DNA from: Streptomyces lydicus
GTDB taxonomy: Bacteria; Actinomycetota; Actinomycetes; Streptomycetales; Streptomycetaceae
Reading direction: 5' to 3'
DNA length: 64,000 nucleotides
Assembly (NCBI RefSeq): GCF_000717345.1
Contig: NZ_JNZA01000021.1
Span: 54,902 to 118,901, forward strand
The notes below the pieces were generated by a model, which had not been told where the DNA came from, ran no database searches, and saw only the letters and a list, made by a program, of their open reading frames with translations. A program made the translations under genes and the position numbers. This document shows positions 57,201-64,000 of this stretch, in pieces. Each line of letters begins with the position of its first letter. The stretch's first letter is position 1.

Positions 57201-57948
57201 GTTGTTCCTCGTCCACCCGGTCGGTGGCGATGTGCTCTGCTACGCCGGGCTCGGCGCCCTCCTGGACGACGACCAACCGCTGCACGCCCTCCAGTACCCC
57301 GACCTCGAACCGGCGCCGCAGACCGTGGCCGACCTGGCCACGCACTACGCCGACGCGATCACCGAACGGTTCCCGGACGGCCCGTACCGGCTCGGCGGCT
57401 GGTCCATGGGCGGCGTGCTCGCCCTGGAGACCGCCCACCTGCTCGCCGGGCGGGGCAAGACGGTCGAACTCGTCGCGGCCGTGGACCTGCTCGAACCGCC
57501 CGGCCGCGCCGAACCCACCTCCGACGCGGCGCTGCTGGCCCGGTTCGCCCGCGACCTGGCCGGACTTGCGGGAGGCGACTGGAATCCCGAGCCGGCCGAG
57601 TTCGAGCCCACGGGAGACCGGTCCGCGATCGAGGAATTGCTGACGCGGGCCCGGCACGCCGCCGTCCTGCCGGAAGAGATCGACGCCGTCACCCTGGAAC
57701 GGCTCGCGGGCCGGTTCCTGCGCCTCAGCCGCGCGCTGGCCGACCACGAGCCCGCCGCGTACCGGGGCAGGGTCCGGCTCCTGCAGGCCATGGACGGGGC
57801 CACCGCGCCGACCACCCGGCAGTGGCTGGACCTCCTCGGCGACCAGGCCGAGAGCGTCGACGTGCCCGGCGACCACTACAGCGTCATGTGCTCCCCGAAC
57901 CTCCAGACCCTGGCAGCCGAGTTCGGCAAGGCCCTGGACGACCTGTGA
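51208..57948 (+). CDS. Hybrid PKS-NRPS: KS0-AT0-ACP-Cy-A(Cys)-PCP-TE
   Basis: 2246 residues. An N-terminal docking coil (8-32) leads to KS (38-455): Cys205 and His378 are kept, but the HGTGT motif reads SSTGT, so the first catalytic His is Ser340. The AT (568-770) lost its serine (GHGTGE, Gly637) and ~120 core residues, so both look inactive in extension. ACP Ser863 follows. The condensation domain (925-1370) has DALIMDGRS at 1058, the DxxxxDxxS signature of heterocyclisation. In the A domain (1415-1885), DLY at 1593/1594/1597, N1636, M1662, S1664, L1688 and I1696 give D-L-Y-N-M-S-L-I, one change from the cysteine code. PCP Ser1939 and a type I TE (Ser2066 in GWSMGG) end the line. Likely product: a 2-alkyl-thiazoline-4-carboxylate. 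ATG 51208 follows GGAGGACC. Confidence 0.94.
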   Translation: MGSESNEKLLGYLKRVTLDLHQARERLRELEEGDREPIAIVGMACRYPGGIDSPAALWRLLASGGETVGAFPRDRGWDDGLHDPGNGGRSLTGSGGFLYDAADFDAGFFGISPREALAMDPQQRLLLETAWRAFEDAGIDPESVRDTETGVFTGLSCNDYGLGSGDVPEEAEGFLTTGTAGGVASGRISYTLGLRGPALTVETACSSSLVALHLAVQSLRRGECTMALAGGATIMATPQLFTEFTRMQGLSPDGRCRPFSAAAAGSGLSEGVGVLLVERLSDARRLGHPVLAVVRGSAVNQDGTSNGFTAPSGSAQQRVIRQALKDARLSPGDVQVVEASSTGTPLGDPIEARALLAAYRSERDQPLRLGSLKPNIGHSQAAAGVAGVMKTVLSMRYGRLPATLHVAEPTPHVDWPSGAVELVAEETAWPETSGPKRAAVSSQGISGTNAHVIIEEAPVVLEEAPAGEELRPAGQDGPHLLTLSAKTPAALAELTARYAELLADGADGDQLASICRTTSLGRAHFTHRLTAVASSCAELRDLLTRTRQGEAPPPGVRVGARAPETGQGPVFLFTGRPDPLHADAAAELAEAEPAFGRALDRCAEASGGRPSPFAVAYALAELWRSWGVEPAAVLGHGTGELVAACVTGTMSLEDALRAAVRTSADAAEPEQFTDNVAALLRDGHRTFVEIGPASPLLDRFRATGHSAFLSSLREGPEGGDARRTLLDSVGALYTRGVRIDWTRVHGEPAGPPASLPGYPFQRERYWLWTGGPHREQAPAPGGPLVAQVRLVGADGTPVALADGVRLEAVPGAPEPAAPETEGPAAPGTGNAAELVVGIVGRARGAAVTGDDLHLPLRSLGIDSLIAMDIRHTLARRLGVDIPLPDLLNGRSVAEIARTVQAARGSTDRTEEPGSALVADPAARHEPFPLTDLQHAYLVGRTDAFELGNVSTSFLVEVDVEETDLDRLAASFRHLVNRHDMLRAVVSREGHQRVLAEVPDYRIATVDLRTCDDAERARRLAEIHEEMRHQTFDTEVWPLFDIRATLLDARTTRLHLNVDALIMDGRSAGLLFQEWAEVYRSGTPTRPAPALTYRDYVLAAAEADAAQRAKSLAYWQARVASLPSAPRLPLRPDPSPSLRPGVPSSRRPVFTHRTGRIEPAAWQRFKDRAAAAGISPSAALCTAYAQVLGAWSASPRFTLNLLAFNRRPLHEDVGRIIGNLSATTLLEVDAAPAEDFTSGARRLQNQLLTDLEHGHVSGVEVLRELNRARGGTGLASMPVVFTSTIGFSGQGDGERGALTALTTLGAAGRLASSSVRTPQVWLDHQALEEAGELVLNWDVVEEMFPDGVVDGMWDAYLDLVRDLCGEGAWRRPPSVLAPVADLELRQTVNATDAPVPSALLHDGFLRQAASRPDAPAVITATRTLDYGEVDRRSDRIARWLIDRGAGPGVLVGIVMDKSWEQVVAALGILKAGAAYVPVDAAMPGRRLRMIVESAGIELVLTRSAVADGLDLPDGIRSLHVDTEPAETVASSPLPPSPARPDDLAYVIFTSGSTGVPKGVMIEHASAVNTIQDVNDRFDVTAGDRVLALSALNFDLSVYDVFGLLAAGGALVLPDASAQREPAAWLELVNRHRVTIWNSVPALMDMFVAHVRALGGPPSLRVVMMSGDWIPVTLPGAIASTLPNARVWSLGGATEASIWSIQYPITRVDPEWTSIPYGRPMRNQRFHVLDEALRPRPAWVPGDLYIAGAGLARGYLGDEAKTRAAFLRHPVTGERLYRTGDLGRYLPDGTIEFLGRADSQVKIQGHRIELGEVEAALLRRPDVRAAAAVAEGERGGPRRLVGYAVSGASEDELREALGRELPGYMVPARIVLLDELPLTDNGKVNRRLLPSPEETAPRSGEAVAPRDAAERLLAEIWAEFFEPASESVGVTANFFDLGGDSMLAVRMMARIRQRTGRSLPVATLLARPTVASLAEVLRDRPGDEGRAALVTLRDTGTRPPLFLVHPVGGDVLCYAGLGALLDDDQPLHALQYPDLEPAPQTVADLATHYADAITERFPDGPYRLGGWSMGGVLALETAHLLAGRGKTVELVAAVDLLEPPGRAEPTSDAALLARFARDLAGLAGGDWNPEPAEFEPTGDRSAIEELLTRARHAAVLPEEIDAVTLERLAGRFLRLSRALADHEPAAYRGRVRLLQAMDGATAPTTRQWLDLLGDQAESVDVPGDHYSVMCSPNLQTLAAEFGKALDDL
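54606..54633 (-). repeat. 28-bp hairpin mini-repeat inside NRPS Cy domain
   Basis: Inverted copy of 47782-47809 with one difference in 28 bases. It reads in frame as part of [10 protein letters not shown], residues ~1134-1143, in the linker between the two halves of the heterocyclisation domain. Near-identity of two copies in unrelated domains means a mobile or recombining element, not domain homology. Confidence 0.7.
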
Positions 57949-58003
57949 GCCGACCCCGCCGTACCCGCCGAACCAAGAGAAGCAGCCGACCCAGGAGAAC
58001 CGG

Positions 58004-59134
58004 ATGACCGTCATGGAACTGCCGCACCGGGCCGAGGCGGGCCCCACCGCCGCCTCGGTCATGGACCGGGTACAGGCGTATGCCTCCGGCCTCCCGGCGT
58101 ACGCGCCGGAGATCGAGCAGAAGGGCCGGATTCCCGGTGGCGTCCTCGACGGCCTGAAGGCCACCGGGCTGCTGCGCGCCGCCCTGCCACCCTCGTTGGG
58201 CGGCGTCGAGATGACCGTGCCGGAGATCACCCGGGCCGTCGATCTGCTGGCGGAGGGGGACGCCTCGGTCGCCTGGTGCGCGGCCGTCGCGCTGAACGCC
58301 GCGCTGGCCGTGGTCTCGCTGCCCGCGGAGGTGTTCACCGAGCTGTTCCCGGACCCGGACCTGATCACCGCGACGGTGCTGCCGCCGGCCGGGCGGGCCG
58401 TACGGCGGGACGGCGGCTACCTCCTGTCGGGCCGCTGGACCTACGGCAGCGGGATCGCCCACGCCGATCGGGTGATGGCCGGGTTCCAGACCCCGGACGG
58501 CCCCCCGAGGATCGCCGTCTTCGACGCCGCGCACGCGCGGGTGCTCGACACCTGGAACACCACCGGGCTGCGCGGCACCGGCTCCCACGACTTCGAGGTC
58601 GCCGAGCTGTTCGTCCCGGAACGGCACACCTTCGGTCTCGTGCCGTCCGGCACCCGGCAGGAGCCGCTCCACCTGCGCGCGGACAACCTCGCCCTCAAGA
58701 TGGCGGGCGTGCCGCTGGGCATCGGCAGGTCCGCGCTGAACGCCGCCAGGGAGATCCTCGCCGCCAGGCGTTCCGCGCTGCCCTGGCCAGGCGCCCCGGC
58801 CGACCTCGCGCACGCCGAGTCGCTGATCGGCGCGGCGGATGCCTATGTGTACTCCACGTTGCAGGATGTCTGGGCCACACAGGCGGCGGGCCGGGCGCCC
58901 GAACGCGGCACGGCCGCGCTGGCCCGCCAATTCGCCCACCGGGCCTGCCGGGAGGCGGTCCAACTCCTGTACGACACCGTGGGATCGGCCTCGGTCTACA
59001 CCGAGCGCACCCCGCTCGACCGGTGCCTGCGCGACCTCATCACCGCGAGCCGCCATGTCGCGTCCTCGGAGAAGATCCTCGACGGGGTCGGCGACCTCCG
59101 ACTCGGTGGCGACCCTGCCTCTCCCCACCTCTGA
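58004..59134 (+). CDS. Acyl-CoA-dehydrogenase-like flavoprotein (HpaB/HsaA-type)
   Basis: 376 residues with the acyl-CoA dehydrogenase fold: an N-terminal helical domain, the middle beta domain (SGRWTYGSGIAHADRVMAGF, GLRGTGSHDFEVAELFVPE) and a C-terminal four-helix bundle. The C-terminal part (VQLLYDTVGSASVYTERTPL) matches the group that works as flavin-dependent monooxygenases as well as oxidases. Following the megasynthases with only a 55-base gap and its own AGGAGAA site, it is a candidate for oxidising the thiazoline to a thiazole or for dehydrogenating or hydroxylating the acyl chain. The substrate is inferred. Confidence 0.85.
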   Translation: MTVMELPHRAEAGPTAASVMDRVQAYASGLPAYAPEIEQKGRIPGGVLDGLKATGLLRAALPPSLGGVEMTVPEITRAVDLLAEGDASVAWCAAVALNAALAVVSLPAEVFTELFPDPDLITATVLPPAGRAVRRDGGYLLSGRWTYGSGIAHADRVMAGFQTPDGPPRIAVFDAAHARVLDTWNTTGLRGTGSHDFEVAELFVPERHTFGLVPSGTRQEPLHLRADNLALKMAGVPLGIGRSALNAAREILAARRSALPWPGAPADLAHAESLIGAADAYVYSTLQDVWATQAAGRAPERGTAALARQFAHRACREAVQLLYDTVGSASVYTERTPLDRCLRDLITASRHVASSEKILDGVGDLRLGGDPASPHL

Positions 59135-59243
59135 TACGAGCACGGCGCACACGGCGTTCAGGGCGCGTTCGAGCCGCGTAGCATCCGAACATGGGCAACC
59201 CGGCCCGGCTCAACGGCGAACCGACTTCGTTCCTGGAGACGAC

Positions 59244-59804
59244 ATGAGCAGCGCCCTTCTCGTGATGGACGTCCAACGGGACATCGTGGACATCGCCGAC
59301 GACGGCTCCGGATACCTGCCCCGCCTGCGCAGGGCGATCGACGGAGCCCGGGCGGCGAACATCCCCGTCATCTACGTGGTCATCGCGTTACGCCCCGGCT
59401 TCCCCGAAGTCGGCACGCACAACAGGGCTCTCGCTGCGATCGCACGGGCCGGCCTCTTCGTCGAGGGCGCCCCGGGCACCGAGATCCACCCCGAGATCGC
59501 GCCCCGGCCGGGCGACGTGGTGGTCACCAAGAGGCGGGCGAGCGCGTTCTCGGGCAGCGACCTCGACGTGGTGCTGAGAGCACGCGGTATCGACAGCCTC
59601 GTGCTCACCGGCATCGCCACCAGCGCCGTGGTGCTGTCCACCCTGTGCCAGGCGAACGACCTGGACTTCGGCCTCAGCGTCCTCTCCGACGCCTGCCTGG
59701 ACACCGACCCGGAGGTGCACCGGGTCCTCGTCGAGCGACTGTTCCCGCAGTGGGCGGATGTCGTCACCGTCGACGAGTGGGTCAAGACGATCGCACCTCA
59801 ATAG
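59244..59804 (+). CDS. Isochorismatase-like hydrolase
   Basis: 186 residues of the isochorismatase/nicotinamidase fold: LLVMDVQRDIVD with the catalytic Asp, GDVVVTKRRASAFSGSDLD with the Lys, then LTGIATSAVVLSTL. The usual catalytic Cys of nicotinamidase-type members falls on Val or Ala here, so ordinary amidase chemistry is doubtful. ATG 59244 follows CTGGAGAC. It is the last gene before a strong terminator and may belong to the cluster or merely adjoin it. Confidence 0.8.
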   Translation: MSSALLVMDVQRDIVDIADDGSGYLPRLRRAIDGARAANIPVIYVVIALRPGFPEVGTHNRALAAIARAGLFVEGAPGTEIHPEIAPRPGDVVVTKRRASAFSGSDLDVVLRARGIDSLVLTGIATSAVVLSTLCQANDLDFGLSVLSDACLDTDPEVHRVLVERLFPQWADVVTVDEWVKTIAPQ

Positions 59805-59816
59805 CGGCGGACCAGG

Positions 59817-59864
59817 CTCAGCGATGCCGGCCACGCCTTGAGAGGCGTAGCCGGCATCGCTGAG
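59817..59864. terminator. Strong 22-bp hairpin, end of biosynthetic cluster
   Basis: CTCAGCGATGCCGGC..ACGCCT pairs with AGGCGT..GCCGGCATCGCTGAG with one C.A mismatch and a four-base loop. It lies 13 bases after the isochorismatase-like gene and between convergent genes, so it likely stops transcription from both sides and marks the cluster's right edge. Confidence 0.85.
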
Positions 59865-59929
59865 CCGAGACAGGCAGACAGGCAGGCAGGTTCACTCCAC
59901 GAAAAACCCGATGCCCGCCCGGCAACTCG

Positions 59930-60283
59930 TCACAGGATTTCGATGGCGGTGACCTTCGGCGGACGGTTCGGGAAGGTGATCTCGTGCCACCGCTCGATCT
60001 TCACCGAATCACCGTTGGCGTCGTAGTAGATCAAGTCGTTGTTCCCCGTGGAGATCTTGTCGATCCACCATCCCCCGAAGTCGGTCCGCCCGGCGTTCGC
60101 GTAGCAGTCCACGCTCTGATTTCCGCCACTGTGCGACCAGATCTTCAGGAAATTCTCACCGCCGCGGCACTCTACGTGGTCGATGGCAAAGGCGTTACCG
60201 GTCGGCACGGCCAGGGTCAACGCGGCGGCCGCCGCGAACGCCACGCCCACGGAACGGGCGGCCTTCTTCGTTTTCGAGATCAC
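59930..60283 (-). CDS. Secreted beta/gamma-crystallin-like protein
   Basis: 117 residues. A signal peptide (ISKTKKAARSVGVAFAAAAA, then LTLAVPTGNAFA) precedes a small domain (IDHVECRGGENFLKIWSHSG, CYANAGRTDFGG) typical of Streptomyces beta/gamma-crystallin or SKLP/metalloproteinase-inhibitor-like proteins, with two Cys for one disulfide. The true start is GTG 60283, nine bases after GAGGAG; the frame extends upstream without a leader. It may inhibit competing microbes or proteases; the function of this one is unknown. Confidence 0.78.
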   Translation of the reverse strand: MISKTKKAARSVGVAFAAAAALTLAVPTGNAFAIDHVECRGGENFLKIWSHSGGNQSVDCYANAGRTDFGGWWIDKISTGNNDLIYYDANGDSVKIERWHEITFPNRPPKVTAIEIL

Positions 60284-60575
60284 AAATGCTCCTCTTCGAG
60301 TGTCGAACCGAGAACTCACTTCGCCACCACCATGGGTGGCGTCGATGTGCTGCTCGGATGACCCGAGCGTGTGGGGTGGCCCGTCCCAGCCGCAACGAAG
60401 GTCGGGCAGTTCGGGATCCCGGAACACGGAAAGGGGCGTTGACCAGGGGAAACGTAAGCCGCCTGGAACACGGGAATGGGATACACCGGACACGAGGCAG
60501 CAAGAGGAAGAGCCAGGGGGCGCATATGCTGAGCCGGCTCCCCATGAGCGTCTCAAGTCCGTCAGGAAGGACCAA

Positions 60576-61271
60576 TTGACCCCACATTCCCTCGCGTTCT
60601 ACGTGGACGTGGTCACCTCCGGAACGGTACTCGGCGCCAAGCCAACGGACAGCCCCGATCGGGTCACCGCGATCCTGGGTTCCGATTTCGCCGAGAACTC
60701 CCTCAACGACCACATCATGTGGCGCGACTACGGAATGGCCGAGTTCTCCTGGGTACGGGAAGCGCCGGACAGCCCTTGGCAGGGGCACCACTTCACCCTG
60801 CAGGTGCATCGGCTCTCGCACTGGGGCGGCAGCATCGTCAACACGTCCGACGTCCGGATCACGAATAGCGACGGTTGGATCAGTGTGTCTGCGGACCTCG
60901 ATTGGCTCGCCGAGTTCGAAGAAGCCGTGTTCAGCCAGATGGTGCCGTTTCCTCCGGGAGGTCCCAACGGCATCACAGCGGTCGCTGAAGTCCCGCCGGG
61001 ATCGCTCCCTGCGGGACTTCGGCCGTCATGGGCTGCGACGCCGCCCACATCGGATCCACGTATTGTTCGACCAGCCCGAGAGGAGAGCACGCTGTGCTTG
61101 AATTACCGGAGGCGAAGAACATCAAGCTGGGAGGGCAGCGATTCCTGTGGAACGGGACTTCATAGCACAGGCGCAGGAATGGATTTCCCTGGAGAATGCC
61201 AAGATTCCAACTCTGGCAGCCATTTCGAAGGTAGAGTCTTCACCGGACCAGAACAGCCCGAGATCTGTTAG
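60576..61271 (+). CDS. Hypothetical protein, probable frameshift near the 3' end
   Basis: TTG 60576 follows AGGAAGG. The first ~170 residues look like a real soluble protein (PHSLAFYVDVVTSGTVLGAK, NSLNDHIMWRDYGMAEFSWV, DLDWLAEFEEAVFSQMVPFP). After about 61085 the open frame becomes Arg/Ser-rich, while the +2 frame reads HAVLELPEAKNIKLGGQRFL and stops at 61165, overlapping the next gene's GTG. A two-base error or mutation in the GAGAGGAGAG run would restore a ~195-residue protein. I do not recognise the family; its style and the neighbour suggest an immunity-type protein. Confidence 0.5.
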   Translation: MTPHSLAFYVDVVTSGTVLGAKPTDSPDRVTAILGSDFAENSLNDHIMWRDYGMAEFSWVREAPDSPWQGHHFTLQVHRLSHWGGSIVNTSDVRITNSDGWISVSADLDWLAEFEEAVFSQMVPFPPGGPNGITAVAEVPPGSLPAGLRPSWAATPPTSDPRIVRPAREESTLCLNYRRRRTSSWEGSDSCGTGLHSTGAGMDFPGECQDSNSGSHFEGRVFTGPEQPEIC

Positions 61272-61455
61272 TTGGATTCTCGATGGCAGTGATTTCATGG
61301 CTCAAGTGGTGCTCTGGGACAGCGGTAGCTTCGAAGCAGACCTCGCCGAAGTGGCCACTGGAAGGGTTCAGACCAACAGTGGCCACCTGGGAGATGCTAT
61401 TGAGCTCGAATCTCTCCTTGGGTCGGCCCGTGATTGGGCGCTGCGGGCCGACTAG
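61147..61455 (+). CDS. Small hypothetical, immunity-protein-like
   Basis: 102 residues beginning MERDFIAQAQEWISLENAKI with middle strands WILDGSDFMAQVVLWDSGSF and an acidic C-terminus (HLGDAIELESLLGSARDWAL). The pattern resembles small immunity proteins of polymorphic toxin systems that I know loosely as TriTu-type, but the match is from memory. No toxin gene is visible here. GTG 61147 overlaps the probable real end of the preceding gene. Confidence 0.5.
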   Translation: MERDFIAQAQEWISLENAKIPTLAAISKVESSPDQNSPRSVSWILDGSDFMAQVVLWDSGSFEADLAEVATGRVQTNSGHLGDAIELESLLGSARDWALRAD

Positions 61456-61670
61456 ACAATTCCATGAGGAGTTCGCCGGAGCCGCGGAGCTCGGTCGGGT
61501 ACGTCCTGGCGGGGCTGGTCCGAGCCGAATACCTACACACGCACTACTCGCTGGCAGGCGCCACGTCGTTCCTCGCCACAGATGATGGGTCGCGGAAACG
61601 TCTTGGTGGACTTCGTGGACCGGGAGATGTCCTCAAGGCTCTCGTATCAGACGGTGAGCCTTTTCCTACT

Positions 61671-62153
61671 TCAAGTTGAGCTGGCCAGATGGAGAGTGAG
61701 GACGGCCTGGACGAGTCTCGTGATTCGGGTTGTCGAGCAGCGGAGCTTGCGTAGGAGTCGCCAGGACTTGAGGGTGGCGATGGCTTGCTCGACCAGTGCT
61801 CGGACTTTCGCGTGGGACCGGTTGACGGCTTGCTGACCGGCGGAGGGGCTGTCCCATCGGCCGCGGTAGGGAAGACGGACGGTGCCGCCTGCGCCCTGGT
61901 AGCCCTTGTCCGCCCATCAGTTGATGCCGGCCCGGGCGAGGGCGTCGATGACGCCGTGTTCACGTGCGGCCCGGACGTCATGGACAGCGCCGGCCAGGGC
62001 CGGTGAAGCCCAGAGCAGGCGTCCTTTGGGATCGGCTATGACCTGCACGTTCATGCCGTGCTTCCTGTGTTTGCCCGAACGGGTACACAAACATGCGAAG
62101 CCTCTGGTGGAGACGGTCCTCTTGGTCGAAAACCCACTTACCAGGGGTTTCAC
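61671..62153 (-). pseudogene. IS5-family transposase remnant
   Basis: The frame GKHRKHGMNVQVIADP, GRLLWASPALAGAVHDVRAA, REHGVIDALARAGIN is followed by a TGA and then WADKGYQGAGGTVRLPYRGR, NRSHAKVRALVEQAIATLKS, WRLLRKLRCSTT to a stop at 61671. These are the central and C-terminal parts of an IS5-type DDE transposase with an in-frame stop before WADKGYQG. The N-terminal half is missing or scrambled above about 62110, and I cannot find both terminal repeats. The element is dead. The stretch from 62154 to 62366 shows no gene. Confidence 0.8.
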
Positions 62154-62366
62154 CTGTCTGTCACGCCAACTGTCCTACCCGCACAGCAGGTTGGGGAGAG
62201 ACCACCTGCCCAGCCGCTCGTTGGCGGCACAGGGCCCTTCGAAGCCGCTTTCCCACCGGGCCCGTCCCGGGGACGACGAACATGCGGCCGCCTGCGGCTA
62301 CCGCACGCCTCTTGCGGGCCCCGCCCCGTATTCTCGTTGGACCCTGGCACACGATCACGGGACCAG

Positions 62367-62912
62367 TCAGCTCTGGTCCGGTCCCGGGAACGGAGTGGAC
62401 TGCAGGCGTTGCATCCACAGGGAGCTCAGGTACTGGCCGTTCTTCACGGCGTACTCGTGGAAGGTTCCGATTTCGGCGAAGCCGAACTTGCGGTGCAGGG
62501 CCACCGACACGTCGTTCGGCAGGGCGATGCCGGCGAGGGCGACATGCACCGGTTCGTCGGCCAGGAGGCCGAAGAGCGCACGGTAGAGGGCGGTTCCCAG
62601 CCCCTGTCCTCTGCTGTCCTCGCCGAGTCCGATGCTCACCTCGACCGTTTCCCGGAAAGCGTCCTGATCGCGGTAGCACTGGCTGCAGGCATAACCGAGA
62701 ACCTGGTTGCCGCGCCGGGCGACGAGCATCCGGTACGGACCCGTCTCCGCGAACTGAGCGAACCAGTCCCGCCGCTCCTCCATGCGATGCGGTCTGGTGG
62801 CGAACCGGGCGTGCGAGGTCGCGGCCGTGTGATTCTGGATGGTGACGATCCCGGGCAGGTCATCCGTAATCGCAGGGACGAGTTCAACAGCGGTCTCGTA
62901 AATCTCGTGCAA
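62367..62912 (-). CDS. GNAT-family N-acetyltransferase
   Basis: 181 residues with the GNAT fold. The acetyl-CoA pyrophosphate loop is EDSRGQGLGTALYRAL, preceded by the VEVSIGLGE strand. The N-terminal part (LPGIVTIQNHTAATSHARFA, ERRDWFAQ) and NDVSVALHRKFGFAEIGTF are typical of phosphinothricin-acetyltransferase-like proteins. It acetylates an amino group of a small molecule or amino-acid analogue. It is divergent from the LysR gene across ~100 bases, so that regulator may control it. Confidence 0.85.
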   Translation of the reverse strand: MHEIYETAVELVPAITDDLPGIVTIQNHTAATSHARFATRPHRMEERRDWFAQFAETGPYRMLVARRGNQVLGYACSQCYRDQDAFRETVEVSIGLGEDSRGQGLGTALYRALFGLLADEPVHVALAGIALPNDVSVALHRKFGFAEIGTFHEYAVKNGQYLSSLWMQRLQSTPFPGPDQS

Positions 62913-63015
62913 GAGAGGCTCCTCACCTCACGGGGGATGTCATACCGGCACGCTATGGGCGCCGTCGGCCACACAGAACCCCATGATCCGAGGGGGCTGG
63001 CCATAGGCTGCACCT

Positions 63016-63940
63016 ATGGCCCTGGAACTCGCGGACCTGCGCGTCTTCGTCACCGCCGCATCCGTCGGCTCGCTGTCCGCCGCAGCACGTGAGCTGCGCG
63101 TTGCGCAACCGTCCGTCAGCGAGCGGCTGCGCCGACTGGAACGGCTCGTCGGTCAGCCACTGCTCGACCGCTCCAGCCGAGGAGTGTCGCTGACGCCCGC
63201 GGGGGAACGGCTGCTGCCCCACGCGGAGCGGTGTCTGGATCTGGCGGCTCGGGCCCTGGACATTGCACGGGAGGACGACACCCAGGGCACCCTGCACGTG
63301 ACCACCCACGCCAGCTACGCACCGCTGGCCGTCCCCTTCGTCATCGGTGCCCTGCAGCCGCTCAGATACGCCGTCGTGGTCGACGACCAGCACAGTCAGG
63401 ACGCACTCCAGCGGGTGGCCGCGGGCGCGACCGACATCGCCATCACACTGCCGATGCCGCACGCTCACGAGGTACGGCTGCACACGTTCCGCAGTGAGCC
63501 GGTCATCGCGGTCTGTCACCCGGACCACCCGCTCACGGCGCGCCCCTGCGACACTGCAGGGCTGAGCGGCCACCCCCTCGCCGTGAACCTCTGGGGCAGC
63601 GGTGCGCAGCTCTTTCACGAACTGCTCCTGGACGCCCCCACCCGCGCGCATCAGCTCTACCGCATCAGTTCCGCCGAGACGGCAGCCGATCTCGCGCGCT
63701 CCGGGCAGGCCGTCGCCGTCCTCACCCGCGCCACGGTCGAACGCGACCTCGCCGCCCGCACCCTGGTCGAACTCGACGTGAGCGACATGCCCGAATGGCA
63801 CGTCCACCTCATGGCAGCCCACCACCGCGAACGCGCCGCCGAGCCCGCCATCGCTGCCGTGATCAACGCCCTGGGCCACCTCAAGTCCCGACCCACCGCA
63901 CCCACGGACACCACCACGCGGGAAACGCCCCGTCCCCACG
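63016..63940 (+). CDS. LysR-family transcriptional regulator, 3' truncated by contig end
   Basis: From ATG 63016 the frame reads ALELADLRVFVTAASVGSLS and VAQPSVSERLRRLERLVGQP, a LysR winged helix-turn-helix, then an effector domain (GTLHVTTHASYAPLAV, ITLPMPHAHEVRLHTF, VAVLTRATVERDL). About 308 genomic codons are present, near the usual ~300, so only the tail may be missing. The frame stays open into the adapter at 63941, whose translation is not protein sequence of this organism. It is divergent from the GNAT gene, a classic arrangement for a LysR regulator and its target. Confidence 0.85.
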
Positions 63941-64000
63941 CTGTCTCTTATACACATCTCCGAGCCCACGAGACTCCTGAGCATCTCGTATGCCGTCTTC
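63941..64000. other. Sequencing adapter (Nextera/P7), not genomic
   Basis: CTGTCTCTTATACACATCT (63941-63959) is the Tn5 mosaic end as it appears in Nextera read-through. It is followed by CCGAGCCCACGAGAC, an 8-base index TCCTGAGC (63975-63982) and ATCTCGTATGCCGTCTTC of the P7 primer. All 60 bases are artificial and should be trimmed. Confidence 0.99.

Noticed and set aside
52195..58368. Minus-strand open frame of over 2000 codons opposite the PKS-NRPS
   Set aside because: Same antisense effect; the plus strand encodes seven ordered domains with catalytic motifs.
63795..63980. Short plus-strand frame ending SPRCLLYTSPSPRDS
   Set aside because: Its C-terminus is translated adapter, and the remainder is an alternative frame of the LysR gene.
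62953..63984. Minus-strand frame beginning MLRSLVGSEMCIRDS
   Set aside because: Its start lies in the Nextera adapter, and the rest is antisense to the LysR gene.

Overview
The window is very GC-rich, with long codon-biased open frames, many overlapping start/stop codons (ATGA, GTGA, TGATG), GTG and TTG starts, LAL- and SARP-type regulators, and a modular PKS/NRPS. Together these point to a Streptomyces or close relative. The left edge cuts a gene. At the right edge the genomic sequence stops at about 63940, and the last 60 bases are Nextera/P7 library adapter, so the window reaches a contig end.

1-13 kb: a truncated GAF regulator with an AldA/ExaC-type aldehyde dehydrogenase, a convergent secreted alpha/beta hydrolase, and a five-gene operon (5333-12532). 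That operon holds a double-sensor HAMP membrane protein, PgsB/CapB, PgsC/CapC, an exported NlpC/P60 peptidase and a GT39-type membrane glycosyltransferase. It is a poly-gamma-glutamate-like polymer locus with no PgsA. 12.5-15.2 kb is eroded DNA with a short direct repeat, a displaced copy of the aldehyde dehydrogenase 3' end and a decayed AsnC regulator.

15-25 kb: an FAD aromatic-type monooxygenase, a secreted ricin-lectin protein with an aerolysin-like C-terminal half, a LAL/LuxR regulator, a second displaced remnant of the dehydrogenase end, a D-Ala-D-Ala carboxypeptidase, a zinc-ribbon protein and a DEAD-box helicase.

25.5-59.8 kb: the most interesting region, a hybrid biosynthetic cluster controlled by an AfsR-like SARP. 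In the divergent promoter region I see three exact 11-bp tandem repeats (28864-28896), the form expected of a SARP operator. The first block encodes a complete amino-group-carrier-protein pathway: LysW, LysX, a short DegT-like protein, a DegT aminotransferase, LysY, a LysZ-LysK fusion and a split transketolase. This set matches the known route to 2,6-diamino-5,7-dihydroxyheptanoate (DADH), the precursor of azabicyclohexane natural products such as vazabitide, azinomycin and ficellomycin. Next come an ATP-grasp ligase, an amidohydrolase, an MFS exporter, a nucleotide-sugar-epimerase-like SDR and a small monooxygenase.

Two megasynthases follow: KSQ-AT-ACP-KS-AT-DH-ER-KR-ACP, then KS(no first His)-AT(no Ser, core deleted)-ACP-Cy-A(Cys)-PCP-TE. 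They are followed by an acyl-CoA-dehydrogenase-like flavoprotein and an isochorismatase-like hydrolase. The inferred product is a short, saturated, branched acyl chain cyclised with cysteine to a thiazoline, probably joined to a DADH-type amino acid. I do not recognise a described compound that combines these parts.

59.8-64 kb: a strong hairpin terminator, a secreted beta/gamma-crystallin-like protein, two unknown or immunity-like genes (one probably frameshifted), an IS5-type transposase remnant, a GNAT acetyltransferase, and a divergent LysR regulator that runs into the adapter.
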